Notes under the pieces: generated by a model | The model's database searches: none | Told to the model about the DNA's origin: nothing | What the model saw: the letters and a program-made list of their open reading frames with translations, nothing else | Part shown: one piece after another, positions 17,927 to 27,935 of the stretch | How the letters are laid out: each line of letters opens with the position of its first letter | Position numbering within the stretch: position 1 is the first letter of the stretch | Made by a program: the position numbers and the translations under genes | NCBI RefSeq assembly: GCF_031585635.1 | Contig: NZ_CP134196.1 | Location: forward strand, 558,001 to 622,000 | DNA from: Paraburkholderia sp. FT54 | GTDB lineage: Bacteria > Pseudomonadota > Gammaproteobacteria > Burkholderiales > Burkholderiaceae | Direction: 5' to 3' | Length of the DNA stretch: 64,000 nt

Positions 17927-17938
17927 ATGTCGCCGCAA

Positions 17939-18398
17939 CGGAAATGGCCGATATCGTCTGTCGGCGTATCACAAAAGCGCTACGGTCACGATGCCACATC
18001 GTTGATCGAGGACGAAGGGGAGAGTTTTCAATACCACATTGCATGGCGTTCAAGTAGCACGCACTGGACGAATGCCGGCCAAGACGCAGGAGACGACACG
18101 GCTTACTTCGTTCAATAGGGATATGAATACAATTCAGTTCGAAGTTCGAGGCGACCCGCGATTCTCTTTTGAATGCGATAGTGCAAAAAAGTAGCCGTGC
18201 AGCATCCCGCAGGAAGAAAAGTATGTGAGTCTGTGCGGCGGCAGAATTTAAATTCTTATACATGACTGAAGAGCCAGCTCGGATTTGCGTCGCCCCGTGT
18301 TGTTGCTTTTTATTTTCGACCATAACCTCAAAACCAATGATCCGTACCACAGAAAGTACTTGGTACGACGAAACGAATAAACATTCATTGGGAAGAGT
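17939..18398. other. 460-base region, nothing recognised
   Basis: AT-richer than its surroundings around 18120-18390. It contains no supported gene; it ends at the broken porin start. A GGAAGAG site precedes the porin start. Confidence 0.5.
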
Positions 18399-18555
18399 AT
18401 GAGGCGTGGACTGGCAGCGGTGTTTGGTTTCGGAATGGTGAGTGCATCGGCTTTCGCACAAAGCAGCGTCACACTGTATGGCTTGATGGATACCGGTATC
18501 GAGTACGTGTCTCATGCAAACGCTGCGGGGGACCACGTCATCCGCATGCCTTCCA
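18399..18555 (+). pseudogene. porin, N-terminal remnant
   Basis: A complete porin signal peptide and mature start (SASAFAQSSVTLYGLMDTGI) and the loop HANAAGDHVIRMPS, after which porin similarity ends abruptly at about 18552-18556. In the intact porin at 3688 the same point reads RMPGITGELPSRWG. The sequence then passes into an MFS gene in another frame. This is the left half of a deletion or recombination scar. Confidence 0.8.
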
Positions 18556-19053
18556 TGCGGCTGGTTGATGGATCGCTTTAATCCCTGACGAGTAGTCGCC
18601 CTGGCGTTTCTGTTGCTGGGTGCGGCTGTCTGTGCAATGGGGCAAGGGGCAGTCGATGTTCAGTTGCTTGGGATCGCGACTTTCGTCGCGGGTGTCTGCA
18701 TGACGGGCGCGCAGATGTCGATGCTCGCCCTCGCGGCGCTGTTCTATCCCACACACGGTCGGGCGTCAGGGGTAGCGTGGATGCTGGGCATCGGGCGCTT
18801 GGGCGGAATTCTCGGTGCGCTTGGTGGTGGAGCGCTCTCGGCGGCGGGCTTCAGCATGATCACCATTTTGACGTCGATGGCCGCGCCCGCAGTTATTGCG
18901 GCCATGGCATTGCTGGTCGCGGTATCGGCCAGTAAGAAGCAACGAAACTTGCCGGCCGCGATTGTGGATTCGCGTCTGGGAGGTTCCGCGATAGCCGAAC
19001 GCCGGACCGCTACACGCTCCGGACACCCGGTGACCTCGTCGAACATCTTCTGA
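18556..19053 (+). pseudogene. AAHS-type MFS transporter, C-terminal remnant
   Basis: From about 18556 the frame reads GWLMDRFNP, a TGA stop at 18586, then RVVALAFLLLGAAVCAMG and on through helices 8-12 with FYPTHGRASGVAWMLGIGRLGG, ending at 19053. 'GWLMDRFNP-(K/R)V' is the usual loop entering helix 8-9 in AAHS transporters. Helices 1-7 are absent. The fragment is not a copy of either intact AAHS transporter in the window. It cannot encode a working transporter. Confidence 0.75.
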
Positions 19054-19227
19054 ACAAACGTCATGCGCGAGCTGTGTTGAACGGCGCACAATGATTGAAC
19101 CCACGGGTGCCTGCACCGCAGGTGTGAAGGTGCGCATCACTCGCCAGCGTACGGTCGGAAAATCGCCCGACACAGTGGCGCGGACATAGCAGCCGAAGTA
19201 ACGCCCGGCCGCCCGTGGCATTTCACG

Positions 19228-20175
19228 CTACGCCGCGCCCGCCCCGCGCCCTGCGTGTGCCAACGCCAGCGCCAGCCTTGCCCCCACCTCGGCATTGTGT
19301 TTCACGAGCGCGATGTTCGTTGCGAGGCTGCGGCCACTTGTCAGTGCCTTGATGCGAGCCAGCAGAAAGGGTGTCACGGCCTTACCCGTGATTCCTTGCG
19401 CCGTGGCCTCGGCGAGCGCCTGTTGGGTCAGCGCATCGATCTCTTCGAACCTCATCGCTGCCGCTTCCGGCACCGGCGTGCTCAGTACCACGCCGCCCAC
19501 GAGGCCCAGGTCCCACTTGGCGCGGATGAAGCGTGCCTGCTGCGCCGCGTCGTCCAGCCTGAAGTCCGAGCGAAAGCCGCTGTCGCGCGTGTAAAAGGCG
19601 GCGAAATTGTCTTGCTCGCAACTGAGTACCGGCACGCCGTGGGTTTCCAGGTATTCCAACGTGAGCCCGATGTCCAGGATGGATTTCGCGCCGGCGCAGA
19701 CCACCGCCACCGAGGTCTTCGCCAGTTCCTGCAGGTCGGCCGAGATGTCGAAGGTTTCCGGCGCGCCCCGGTGCACGCCGCCAATGCCTCCGGTAACGAA
19801 GACCTCGATCCCGGCCAGGGCGGCGCATATCATCGTGCCTGCCACTGTCGTGGCGCCAGGCTCGCCGCTGGCCAGCACGGCTGGCAGATCGCGGCGGCTG
19901 ACCTTGTGTACCCGGTCCGAGCGGCCGAGCAGTTCCAACTCCTCGTCCGCAAGGCCGATGCGGATTCGCCCGCCGATCAATGCGATGGTCGCGGGCTCGG
20001 CGCCCAGCTCACGGATCAAGGCCTCTACTTCGCGCGCGGTGCGAACGTTCTCTGGATAGGGCATGCCGTGAGCGATGATGGTCGATTCCAGCGCCACGAG
20101 CGGCCGGCCGGCGGCCTGTGCCGCGGCCACAGGTGCGCTGCGGGTCAACCACGAGTGTGCGAGATTCGCAGCCAT
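19228..20175 (-). CDS. psuG: pseudouridine-5'-phosphate glycosidase
   Basis: A 315-residue protein of the IndA/PsuG family, of full length. The N-terminal [17 protein letters not shown] carries the conserved catalytic Glu (residue 30), followed by the HKVSRRDLP lysine region, [12 protein letters not shown] and, near the end, the conserved T-N-x-A-L-V-x-x-N block ([18 protein letters not shown]). It splits pseudouridine 5'-phosphate to uracil and ribose 5-phosphate. A PfkB-type pseudouridine kinase normally lies alongside; none is visible here. It is divergent from the glucosidase gene at 20405. Confidence 0.92.
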   Translation of the reverse strand: MAANLAHSWLTRSAPVAAAQAAGRPLVALESTIIAHGMPYPENVRTAREVEALIRELGAEPATIALIGGRIRIGLADEELELLGRSDRVHKVSRRDLPAVLASGEPGATTVAGTMICAALAGIEVFVTGGIGGVHRGAPETFDISADLQELAKTSVAVVCAGAKSILDIGLTLEYLETHGVPVLSCEQDNFAAFYTRDSGFRSDFRLDDAAQQARFIRAKWDLGLVGGVVLSTPVPEAAAMRFEEIDALTQQALAEATAQGITGKAVTPFLLARIKALTSGRSLATNIALVKHNAEVGARLALALAHAGRGAGAA

Positions 20176-20404
20176 ATGGATGTTTCCGTCAGGGCGATTC
20201 GCTCAAGTATGCAACACGGGGCGCGTCCGTGGTTCACGCGCTGCAGCGCGATGGCGCCTATCATTGAGGTTCAGTCTGGCCGCCGTTGCCGGGACCGGTC
20301 GCCGAAGCGGGATTGTGCACGTGGCGCACGGTGTTCCTGATGAAACAGGACAGACTTTCATCTGCAGAACATGTTGGATGGTCGATGTCGAGTCGGGAGG
20401 TTCC

Positions 20405-23158
20405 ATGCCACCGCTACGCGCAATCAGTCTTCTCCAGTCGAAGGAAGGTGCCCGGCTCCATGGTCCGGAGATCGATCGCTGGCGCCGCTGGGGACCCTAT
20501 CTGAGCGAGCGGCAATGGGGCACGGTTCGCGAAGACTACAGCGAATACGGCACCGCCTGGGACTACTTTCCGCACGATCATGCGCGCAGCCGCATGTACC
20601 GCTGGGGTGAGGACGGCATTGCCGGATTCGGCAACGACCCGCTCGACTGGTGCGTATCGCTCGCGCTCTGGAACGGGCGCGATTCGATCATCAAGGAACG
20701 GCTCTTCGGCTTGACGAATGAGGAAGGCAATCACGGCGAGGACGTAAAGGAGCTTTACTTCTATCTCGACGGCACACCGACGCATTCGTACATGAAGATG
20801 CTGTACAAGTATCCTCACGATGCGTATCCGTATCAGGATCTGATCGACGAAAACCTGCGGCGCGGAACCGATCAGCCGGAATATGAAATCCTCGATACGG
20901 GCGTGTTCGACGATAGCCGCTACTTCGACGTCTGCGTCGAGTACGCGAAGCACACACCCGACGATATCGTGATGCGCGTTAGCGTCGAAAACCGCGCGGA
21001 CCAGCGCGCGGCGCTGCATGTGTTGCCGCAATTCTGGGCGCGCAACAGATGGGCATGGTCGGGCAAGCCCGGCAAGCCGTCGCTCACATTGGAGTCGAAT
21101 GGCGAGGAAGGCGTGCGCGTCGTCGCGCGCAACCCCACGCTCGGAACGATGATCGTGACGGCCTCGGCGCAACAGCCGTTCGAGTGGATCTTCTGCGAAA
21201 ACGAAACAAATGTGCGCCGCATTTTTGGCTCCGAGGGTGCCGGGCCGTTCAAGGACGGCTTCAATGACTACCTCGTTGACGGTGACGAGCAGGCAATCCG
21301 GCGCGACAAGGGCACTCGCGCCGCAGCGCATGTGTGCCTGCAGTTCGCGCCTCATGAGCGCTCGGTGCTGTATCTGCGCTGGCGTCCCGACTCGGCTTCG
21401 AACGCCGTGCCTCTCGACATGGAAGCACTCTTCACGCGCCGGCAGGCGGAAGCCGACGAATTCTATGCGGCGCTTCAGCACGACATCCCCGACGCGGATG
21501 CGCGGCTCGTGCAGCGTCAGGCGCTCGCCGGCATGCTGTGGACGAAGCAGTACTACCAGTTCGACGTGACGCGCTGGCACGACGGCGACCCCGGGCAACC
21601 GAAGCCGCCGAGAGCACGCAGGCATGGTCGCAACGCGGACTGGCGGCACATGTGCAATGGCGACATCGTGTCGATGCCCGACAAGTGGGAATACCCGTGG
21701 TACGCGTCGTGGGACCTCGCGTTTCATGCGGTCGCGTTCGCCATGATCGATCCCGACTTCGCGAAGAAGCAATTGCTGCTGCTCGTGAAGGAGCGCTATA
21801 TGCATCCGAACGGACAATTGCCCGCCTACGAGTGGGCGTTCGGCGATGCGAATCCGCCCGTTCATGCGTGGGCAACATGGCGCGTGTATGAACTCGACCG
21901 CGAGGTGACGGGCGTCGGCGATCACGAGTTTCTTGAAGTCATGTTCCACAAGCTGCTGCTCAATTTCTCGTGGTGGGTCAACCGCAAGGACGCCGATGAC
22001 CGCAACATCTTTCAGGGCGGCTTTCTTGGACTCGACAATGTCGGCATCTTCGACCGGTCTTCGCCGCTGCCGACCGGCGGTCGCATCGATCAGGCCGATG
22101 GCACGGCATGGATGGCCTCGTACGCGCTCGACCTGATGCAGATCGGCCTTGAACTGGCGATGACGAACAATGCCTACGTCGAAATCGCGGTGAAGTTCTT
22201 CGAGCACTTTCTGTATATCTCGGAAGCGGTCAGTTGCAGCGAAGGCTGCAGCACGGGGTTATGGGACGGACACGACGAATTCTTCTACGACGTACTCCAC
22301 CTTCCGGACGGTACGCCTGTGCCGATGCGCATTCGTTCGATCGTCGGGCTGATTCCGCTTTTCGCCGTTCATGTGCTCGAGGAGGGGGTGTACGGCCATC
22401 TGCCGGGTTTGCGTGAACGGCTGGCGTGGTTTCTCGATCATCGGCCGAATCTGGCGAAGCTGGTGTCTCGCTGGACGGAGCCCGGCAAGGGTAGGACCAC
22501 GCTGCTGTCGTTGTTGCGCGGACATCGGATGAAAGCGCTGCTGCACCGCGTGCTCGATGAAAACGAGTTTCTCTCCGGGCATGGCGTGCGCGCGCTCTCC
22601 CTTGTGCATCGCGATGCACCGTACGTGTACGACCATGACGGCGTGAGCTTCCGTATCCAATATCTGCCCGCGGAATCGGACTCGCGTGTTTTCGGCGGCA
22701 ACTCGAACTGGCGCGGCCCGGTCTGGATACCGGTCAACTACCTGCTGATCGAATCGCTGTATGAGTTCTATCGCTACTACGGCGACGAGTTTCGCGTCGA
22801 CTATCCGACGGGGTCGGGGAAGCTTTTTTCGCTGAGCCAGATTGCCGACGATCTTGCGCGGCGCGTCACCACGCTCTTTCTCAAAGATGCACAAGGCGTG
22901 CGGCCCGTGATGGCGGCCTATCCGATCCTGCAAGCCGACCCGCGGTCGCAGGATCTCGTACTGTTTCATGAGTACTTTCACGGCGATAATGGGCGCGGCG
23001 TCGGCGCTTCGCATCAGACTGGCTGGAGCGGGCTCGTCGCGCTGCTGCTCCAGCCACGCGTGATGAAGCTGTCGCATGTTGCGCCTGATGTTGCGCCGGT
23101 TGATGCGTCGGTTGATGAGTCGACGAGAAGATCCTTGAAGCGCTCAATGGCGCAGTGA
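20405..23158 (+). CDS. GH63-type glucosidase-like protein
   Basis: A 917-residue, six-hairpin (alpha/alpha)6 glycosidase relative of the MGH1/GH63 glucosidases found in many Burkholderia. Typical are the opening WGPYLSERQWGTVREDYS, WDYFPHDHARSRMYRWGEDG, WEYPWYASWDLAFHAVAF (the conserved aromatic/acid cluster of the catalytic domain) and, near the end, FGGNSNWRGPVWIPVNYL. The ATG at 20405 has a clear GGGAGG site; the frame is open another 110 codons upstream without one. No signal peptide, so it is probably cytoplasmic and may act on trehalose, glycogen-derived or glucosylglycerate-type sugars. The exact substrate is unknown. Confidence 0.88.
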   Translation: MPPLRAISLLQSKEGARLHGPEIDRWRRWGPYLSERQWGTVREDYSEYGTAWDYFPHDHARSRMYRWGEDGIAGFGNDPLDWCVSLALWNGRDSIIKERLFGLTNEEGNHGEDVKELYFYLDGTPTHSYMKMLYKYPHDAYPYQDLIDENLRRGTDQPEYEILDTGVFDDSRYFDVCVEYAKHTPDDIVMRVSVENRADQRAALHVLPQFWARNRWAWSGKPGKPSLTLESNGEEGVRVVARNPTLGTMIVTASAQQPFEWIFCENETNVRRIFGSEGAGPFKDGFNDYLVDGDEQAIRRDKGTRAAAHVCLQFAPHERSVLYLRWRPDSASNAVPLDMEALFTRRQAEADEFYAALQHDIPDADARLVQRQALAGMLWTKQYYQFDVTRWHDGDPGQPKPPRARRHGRNADWRHMCNGDIVSMPDKWEYPWYASWDLAFHAVAFAMIDPDFAKKQLLLLVKERYMHPNGQLPAYEWAFGDANPPVHAWATWRVYELDREVTGVGDHEFLEVMFHKLLLNFSWWVNRKDADDRNIFQGGFLGLDNVGIFDRSSPLPTGGRIDQADGTAWMASYALDLMQIGLELAMTNNAYVEIAVKFFEHFLYISEAVSCSEGCSTGLWDGHDEFFYDVLHLPDGTPVPMRIRSIVGLIPLFAVHVLEEGVYGHLPGLRERLAWFLDHRPNLAKLVSRWTEPGKGRTTLLSLLRGHRMKALLHRVLDENEFLSGHGVRALSLVHRDAPYVYDHDGVSFRIQYLPAESDSRVFGGNSNWRGPVWIPVNYLLIESLYEFYRYYGDEFRVDYPTGSGKLFSLSQIADDLARRVTTLFLKDAQGVRPVMAAYPILQADPRSQDLVLFHEYFHGDNGRGVGASHQTGWSGLVALLLQPRVMKLSHVAPDVAPVDASVDESTRRSLKRSMAQ

Positions 23159-23325
23159 CGGTGTTCGAATAGTCGCACGTGAACGCGGCGGGCGACCTCT
23201 TTCCGTGTGAGGTCCGGCTCGTGCGGTTGCCCGATGCCGCGCGCCGTCTGGCTCGAGGCAACGTGATAGACATTAACGACCGCAAGTGTGCCGAGGCGGC
23301 GACGGGCCGAGCACTCCCGGTGTTG

Positions 23326-24216
23326 TTAGTGGGCGGCGCGCGGTTCGCTACCCGTCGCCATTTGCCCGAACCGTCCGCTATTGAAATCACTTACCGCCTG
23401 TTGGATTTCCTCAGTGGTGTTCATGACAAACGGCCCATACGCGACAACCGGTTCATCGATCGGCTCGCCGCTCAGCAGCAGGAGCGTTGCGTCGCTGATC
23501 GCTTCGAGCTGCACCCCTGTCCCTTGGCGCCCGAGCAACGCCGTCTGCGCTTCGCTGACCGTCTCCTTGCCGTTGACCAGCACCTCGCCGTGCAGGACGA
23601 CGAGGGCCAGTGAATGGTCGGCGGGCAGCGTAAAGTGGGTCGGCCGTCTCTTGTTCAGCCGCACGTCCCACACGTCCATCGGCGTGAAGGTCAATGCCGG
23701 ACCCCTGTGTTCCTCGTAATCGCCCGCGATCACGCGGATGCGGCCCGCATCTCCCGGCAACTCAACCGACGGAATATCCGCGGCGAGTACCGTCTGATAG
23801 CGCGGGGGCGTCATCTTGTCCTTTGCCGGCAGGTTCACCCAGAGCTGCACCATTTCCAGCGTGCCGCCTTGCTGCGCGAACGTGCCGGAATGGAACTCCT
23901 CGTGCAGGATGCCGGCGCCGGCCGTCATCCACTGCACGTCGCCGGGACCGATCTTGCCGCCTCCGCCGGACGAATCGCGATGCTCCAGTTCACCGTCGTA
24001 GACGATCGTGACGGTCTCGAAGCCCCGATGTGGATGCTGACCGACACCGCGCTTCCGGGAAGTCGGCGTAAAGTGAGCCGGACCCGCATAGTCGAGCATC
24101 AGGAACGGACTCAGGTGGCCACCCATCATGCTGTCCGAAAACAGCGTGCGCACGGGAAAGCCGTCGCCGACCCAGTGCGATCTGGTATTACGGTACATGC
24201 CGAGAATCTTTTTCAT
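23326..24216 (-). CDS. pirin family protein
   Basis: A 296-residue two-cupin protein. The N-terminal cupin has the metal-binding signature GQHPHRGFETVTIV (His61, His63), and ILHEEFHSG supplies further ligands. The C-terminal pirin domain is complete. Bacterial pirins include quercetinase-like enzymes and redox-linked regulators. The ATG at 24216 has an AGGAA site. It is divergently oriented to the LysR gene at 24345 with a 128-base shared promoter region, the usual LysR-target arrangement. Confidence 0.92.
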   Translation of the reverse strand: MKKILGMYRNTRSHWVGDGFPVRTLFSDSMMGGHLSPFLMLDYAGPAHFTPTSRKRGVGQHPHRGFETVTIVYDGELEHRDSSGGGGKIGPGDVQWMTAGAGILHEEFHSGTFAQQGGTLEMVQLWVNLPAKDKMTPPRYQTVLAADIPSVELPGDAGRIRVIAGDYEEHRGPALTFTPMDVWDVRLNKRRPTHFTLPADHSLALVVLHGEVLVNGKETVSEAQTALLGRQGTGVQLEAISDATLLLLSGEPIDEPVVAYGPFVMNTTEEIQQAVSDFNSGRFGQMATGSEPRAAH

Positions 24217-24344
24217 GGTTTCAATTCCTGGTGAAGGTCGCGTCGACCTCGTTTGCATGGCAGTAAGATAGGCGCGCGGCGCGCCGTTCGGTAGACGTCC
24301 TGGGCTATCCTCTGTGTCTCACGAATGGAACGACGGGTCATCCG

Positions 24345-25247
24345 ATGCAGGATCTCAACGATCTTTATTTCTTTGCGCAGGTCGTCGAATATCAGGGGTT
24401 TGCGCCGGCCGGGCGCGCGCTGGGCATCCCGAAGTCCACTCTCAGCAGGCGAATCGCCTTGCTCGAGGAACACCTCGGCGTGCGGCTCATTCAGCGCTCT
24501 ACACGGCGTTTCACGATCACAGAAATCGGGCAGAGCTACTACAGCCACTGCAAGGCCATGTTGATCGAGGCGGAGGCGGCGCAACAGGCGATCGAACTCA
24601 ACCGTTCCGAGCCGCAGGGCATTGTCCGGTTGACCTGCCCCGTAGCGCTGCTGCACGCACGCGTGGGGGCGATGCTGGCAGCTTTCATGGCGGAGACCCC
24701 GCGCGTCACGGTACATCTCGAAGCGACCAATCGCACGGTCGACGTGATCGGCGAGGGTATCGACGTGGCGATACGGGTGCGGCCGCCGCCTTTGAAAGAC
24801 AGCGATCTCGTCATGAAAGTGCTCAGCGAGCGCCATTGGTGTCTGGTGGCGTGCCCTTCGCTGCTGGATCGGTATGGGGTGCCGGCCGCGCCGGCCGATC
24901 TGGCCACGCTGCCCAGTCTCGATTTCGGTCCGCCGCACGGCGAGCACGTATGGCACCTCGAAGGGCCGGCCGGCTCGGCGGCGGTTCGCCATACGCCCCG
25001 CTTTGTCACCGACGACATGATCGCCCTGAGGCAGGCGGCGGTGGCCGGCGCAGGCGTCGCCCAGTTGCCGGTGATGATGGTGTGCGACGAGCTGGCGAGT
25101 GGCGCACTCATCAAGGTCATTCCAGCGTGGTCACCTAAACGCGGAATCATTCATGCCGTATTCCCTTCGAGGCGCGGCTTGCTGCCTTCCGTGCGAAAGC
25201 TGATCGACTTTCTGGCGGCGCAATTCGGACAAATCGAAGAGATGTAG
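24345..25247 (+). CDS. LysR-family regulator of the pirin gene
   Basis: A 300-residue regulator with the winged helix at residues 1-60 (LYFFAQVVEYQGFAPAGRAL, STLSRRIALLEEHLGVRLIQR) and an effector domain of the CrgA/DsdC-like group beginning near 90. Divergent from pirin, which it probably controls. The inducer is unknown. Confidence 0.9.
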   Translation: MQDLNDLYFFAQVVEYQGFAPAGRALGIPKSTLSRRIALLEEHLGVRLIQRSTRRFTITEIGQSYYSHCKAMLIEAEAAQQAIELNRSEPQGIVRLTCPVALLHARVGAMLAAFMAETPRVTVHLEATNRTVDVIGEGIDVAIRVRPPPLKDSDLVMKVLSERHWCLVACPSLLDRYGVPAAPADLATLPSLDFGPPHGEHVWHLEGPAGSAAVRHTPRFVTDDMIALRQAAVAGAGVAQLPVMMVCDELASGALIKVIPAWSPKRGIIHAVFPSRRGLLPSVRKLIDFLAAQFGQIEEM

Positions 25248-25257
25248 TGAATGCAGC

Positions 25258-25932
25258 TCAGCGTGAGTCCTTACCTCGGACGTGTTTTGTGGGGTCGCCG
25301 TTGCGTCGAACGCTTTTGGTTCGGCGGATGACGAATGCGCCGCATGCAATCGCGAGGAGGACCACAGCCATCAGGCCGGCGCTCATGCCGGTCGTGTTAC
25401 GGGATTCACTTGCGCTGGAAGGTGCGGAAGCGACCGCGGATGAAGAGGCTTGAGTCTCGACAGGCTGCGGAAGCGCCACGCCGGCGGCACTCCCCTGACG
25501 CACAAGCGATGCTTCTGATGTCGACAAGGCTTGGGATGCGGGAAGGGCGATTGCGTCCGAAGCAGGTCCGACAGGGGCCGTGGCGGTGGCCGAGGCCATG
25601 ACCGGAGCCGCCGCGGCGCGAGAAGTGGTTTCGACAGACCTGGCTATCGCCGCCCACCGTGCAAATACGCCGTCGATGCAGTGAACATCAGTGCACGCGT
25701 TGCGCGATTGCCTCCATTGGGCGATTTGCTCACGTGAGAGCTTTCCCTTGCTGAGCTGAGCCTGCTGTTGAGCAAAAATGTTGTCGTATTCATTGTTCAG
25801 GATGGCGTGGTCGCATATAACGCGCTCGGCCGGTTGCCGCGTGGTCGAACATTGAATATCGCTCGCCCATGCTCCGGCCGAACCAAAAGCTGTCATTGAC
25901 AGCAGTAATGCAGCATGTCGTTTCAGATGCAC
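25258..25932 (-). CDS. LprI-like protein with a C-terminal membrane segment
   Basis: A 224-residue protein starting at GTG (25932) with an AGGAGG site. A signal peptide (1-23, cleaved after AWA) precedes an LprI-like Cys-rich domain (IQCSTTRQPAERVICDHAIL, then LSREQIAQWRQSRNAC and DVHCIDGVF; six Cys). Residues 95-180 are Ala/Ser/Pro low complexity, followed by one transmembrane helix (GLMAVVLLAIACGAFVI) and a basic tail. Lysozyme-inhibitor LprI relatives are the closest family; the tether to the membrane is an addition. Function unknown. Confidence 0.75.
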   Translation of the reverse strand: MHLKRHAALLLSMTAFGSAGAWASDIQCSTTRQPAERVICDHAILNNEYDNIFAQQQAQLSKGKLSREQIAQWRQSRNACTDVHCIDGVFARWAAIARSVETTSRAAAAPVMASATATAPVGPASDAIALPASQALSTSEASLVRQGSAAGVALPQPVETQASSSAVASAPSSASESRNTTGMSAGLMAVVLLAIACGAFVIRRTKSVRRNGDPTKHVRGKDSR

Positions 25933-26280
25933 CGTGCCTCCTCGAAGATGATTGTCGTGATTTGAACCGCGATCATATGTGAACGAACTCGAAATTTGTG
26001 CCGGACCTACTCAAGGCCCGGCAGTGCCACCCTCCCGACACTGACAAGAGCGGTTTAGTGGACGCCCGATTTTCGCGGTCCATGTTGCCCGGCTGTCTGC
26101 CTAAAACACGAATTCTGCCGGGCGAGGCTATGCCGATCAATGCTGTCTTCACCGACTGCGACAGTCGTGGTGTCCGGCGCTGCAGGATTTTTCGTTGTGT
26201 GCAAGAATCGCCGCGCGCGGCTTACCGCCCATAACAATGACAGTAGGTCGATTCCATCTTTGGTGACGAGGAGTAGATAG
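25933..26280. other. 348-base intergenic region
   Basis: Upstream region of the fatty-acid permease. A small inverted repeat CGACTG-CGA-CAGTCG lies at 26153-26167, and a GAGGAG site precedes the TTG start at 26281. The ORFs here are not convincing. Confidence 0.5.
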
Positions 26281-27603
26281 TTGATTCAGCGAATTTCCGC
26301 CTTTTTTACTCAGGTGGTGCATCGGGTTTTGCCCGACCCCTTGATTTTTGCCATCCTTCTGACCGTCGTGACCTTCGCGCTCGCGCTTGGTTTGACGCCG
26401 AAGCCTCCAGCCGACCTCGTGATGCTGTGGGGCGCTGGCTTCTGGAATCTGCTCGCATTCTCGATGCAGATGGCGATGATTCTTGTGACCGGTCACGCAT
26501 TGGCGAGTTCGGGCCCGGTCAAGCGAATGCTGGTTGCTCTGGCGAGCTCCGCGCGTACACCTGGCCAAGGCGTAATGCTGGTGGCGTTCGTAGGCGGGGT
26601 TGCCTGCGCCATCAACTGGGGATTCGGTCTGGTCCTTGGTGCGATGCTTGCTCGTGAGGTCGCCCGGCGCGTTCCGGGAACGGACTACCGCCTGCTCGTC
26701 GCAAGCGCCTACATGGGGTTTCTGACGTGGCACGGTGGCTTGTCCGGGTCGGTCCCGCTCGTGGCAGCTACCAAGGGCAATCCCATGGAGAAGACAGTTG
26801 GGCTGATTCCGGTTTCCCACACGATTTTCACTGGCTACAACGCGTTTATTACCTTCGGCCTCATCATTCTCTTGCCGATTCTGGCGAGACTCATGATGCC
26901 GAAACCTGAGGACGTCGTCACAGTTGACCCAGCCCTTTTGCAGGACCCACCGAGCGTTGAGCGCAAACTTTCTCCTAACGCAACGATGGCCGAGCGGATG
27001 GAGGAAAGCCGTATATTAGCGGTCCTCGTGGCCGCACTGTGCGCCCTGTTTCTGGTAATCCGATTCGTCAAGAAAGGCTTCGTACTTGATATCGATACCG
27101 TCAACCTCGCGTTTCTCGCAGCCGGTATCGTGCTTCACAAGACGCCAATGGCATACGCGCGCGCGGTGGCCGGGGCAGCGAAGGGCGCGTCAGCCATCAT
27201 GATTCAGTTCCCCTTCTACGCGGGTATTCAGGCTCTCATGGACCATTCGGGGCTGGCCGGCGTAATCACGAAGTGGTTTGTCGACATAGCGAACGTCCAC
27301 ACATTTCCGCTTCTGGCGTTCCTGAGCTCGGCACTGATCAATTTCGCGGTGCCATCGGGCGGTGGTCATTGGGTAGTGCAGGGACCTTTCGTCATGCCGG
27401 CGGCGCAAGCGCTCGGCGCGGATCTCGGCAAGTCCGCGATGGCAATTGCTTATGGCGAAGCATGGACGAATATGGCGCAGCCGTTCTGGGCACTGCCTGC
27501 GCTTGCTATCGCCGGTTTGGGCGTTCGAGACATCATGGGTTACTGCGTGACGGCGCTTTTGTTCTCGGGCGTAATTTTCGTAGCTGGTATGTACCTGTTC
27601 TGA
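26281..27603 (+). CDS. atoE: short-chain fatty acid permease, AtoE family
   Basis: A 440-residue polytopic membrane protein of the AtoE/short-chain fatty acid transporter family, of normal length. VHRVLPDPLIFAILLTVVTF at the start, CAINWGFGLVLGAMLAREVA and the highly conserved VPSGGGHWVVQGPFVMPAA region are diagnostic. It imports acetoacetate or butyrate-like acids. The start is TTG with a GAGGAG site eight bases upstream. The CoA-transferase gene follows on the same strand 332 bases later, which would activate the imported acid. Confidence 0.9.
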   Translation: MIQRISAFFTQVVHRVLPDPLIFAILLTVVTFALALGLTPKPPADLVMLWGAGFWNLLAFSMQMAMILVTGHALASSGPVKRMLVALASSARTPGQGVMLVAFVGGVACAINWGFGLVLGAMLAREVARRVPGTDYRLLVASAYMGFLTWHGGLSGSVPLVAATKGNPMEKTVGLIPVSHTIFTGYNAFITFGLIILLPILARLMMPKPEDVVTVDPALLQDPPSVERKLSPNATMAERMEESRILAVLVAALCALFLVIRFVKKGFVLDIDTVNLAFLAAGIVLHKTPMAYARAVAGAAKGASAIMIQFPFYAGIQALMDHSGLAGVITKWFVDIANVHTFPLLAFLSSALINFAVPSGGGHWVVQGPFVMPAAQALGADLGKSAMAIAYGEAWTNMAQPFWALPALAIAGLGVRDIMGYCVTALLFSGVIFVAGMYLF

Positions 27604-27935
27604 GAAGGTTGGCGGTCCGCCTCGGACGAGGTTGGGCCGCCCAGGAAGGCAGGAATTCATCCGGTCCATGGCACTTCCTTCATAAGATACCGTCGCCGCT
27701 TGTTCGAGGCGATTGACGCTTGCCTCCTGAAGTACTCACCGTCAATTTTCGAAGAGACGGTGCGAGGCGTGTACTCTTACGACTGAGCCGCAAATTCATT
27801 CGTCAAGCCGGCTCCCGCGCCGGTGATGAATGGTCTACATACTTTTCAACGCATAGAAATGGTGGTCGAGTTGCAGCAGGTCCGAACAACTATATAGCGC
27901 CGGAGCGCGGCTCCATGGTGCGGTTTGGAGACATC
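27604..27935. other. 332-base gap between permease and CoA-transferase
   Basis: The frame of the CoA-transferase is open back to 27720 but lacks a ribosome site until the GGAG before 27936. A TATATA-rich stretch near 27890 could be a promoter. Nothing else is seen. Confidence 0.45.

Noticed and set aside
20414..22207. 597-codon open frame on the minus strand inside the glucosidase gene
   Set aside because: Arg/His-rich composition typical of an antisense shadow in high-GC DNA; the plus-strand glucosidase is clearly the gene.
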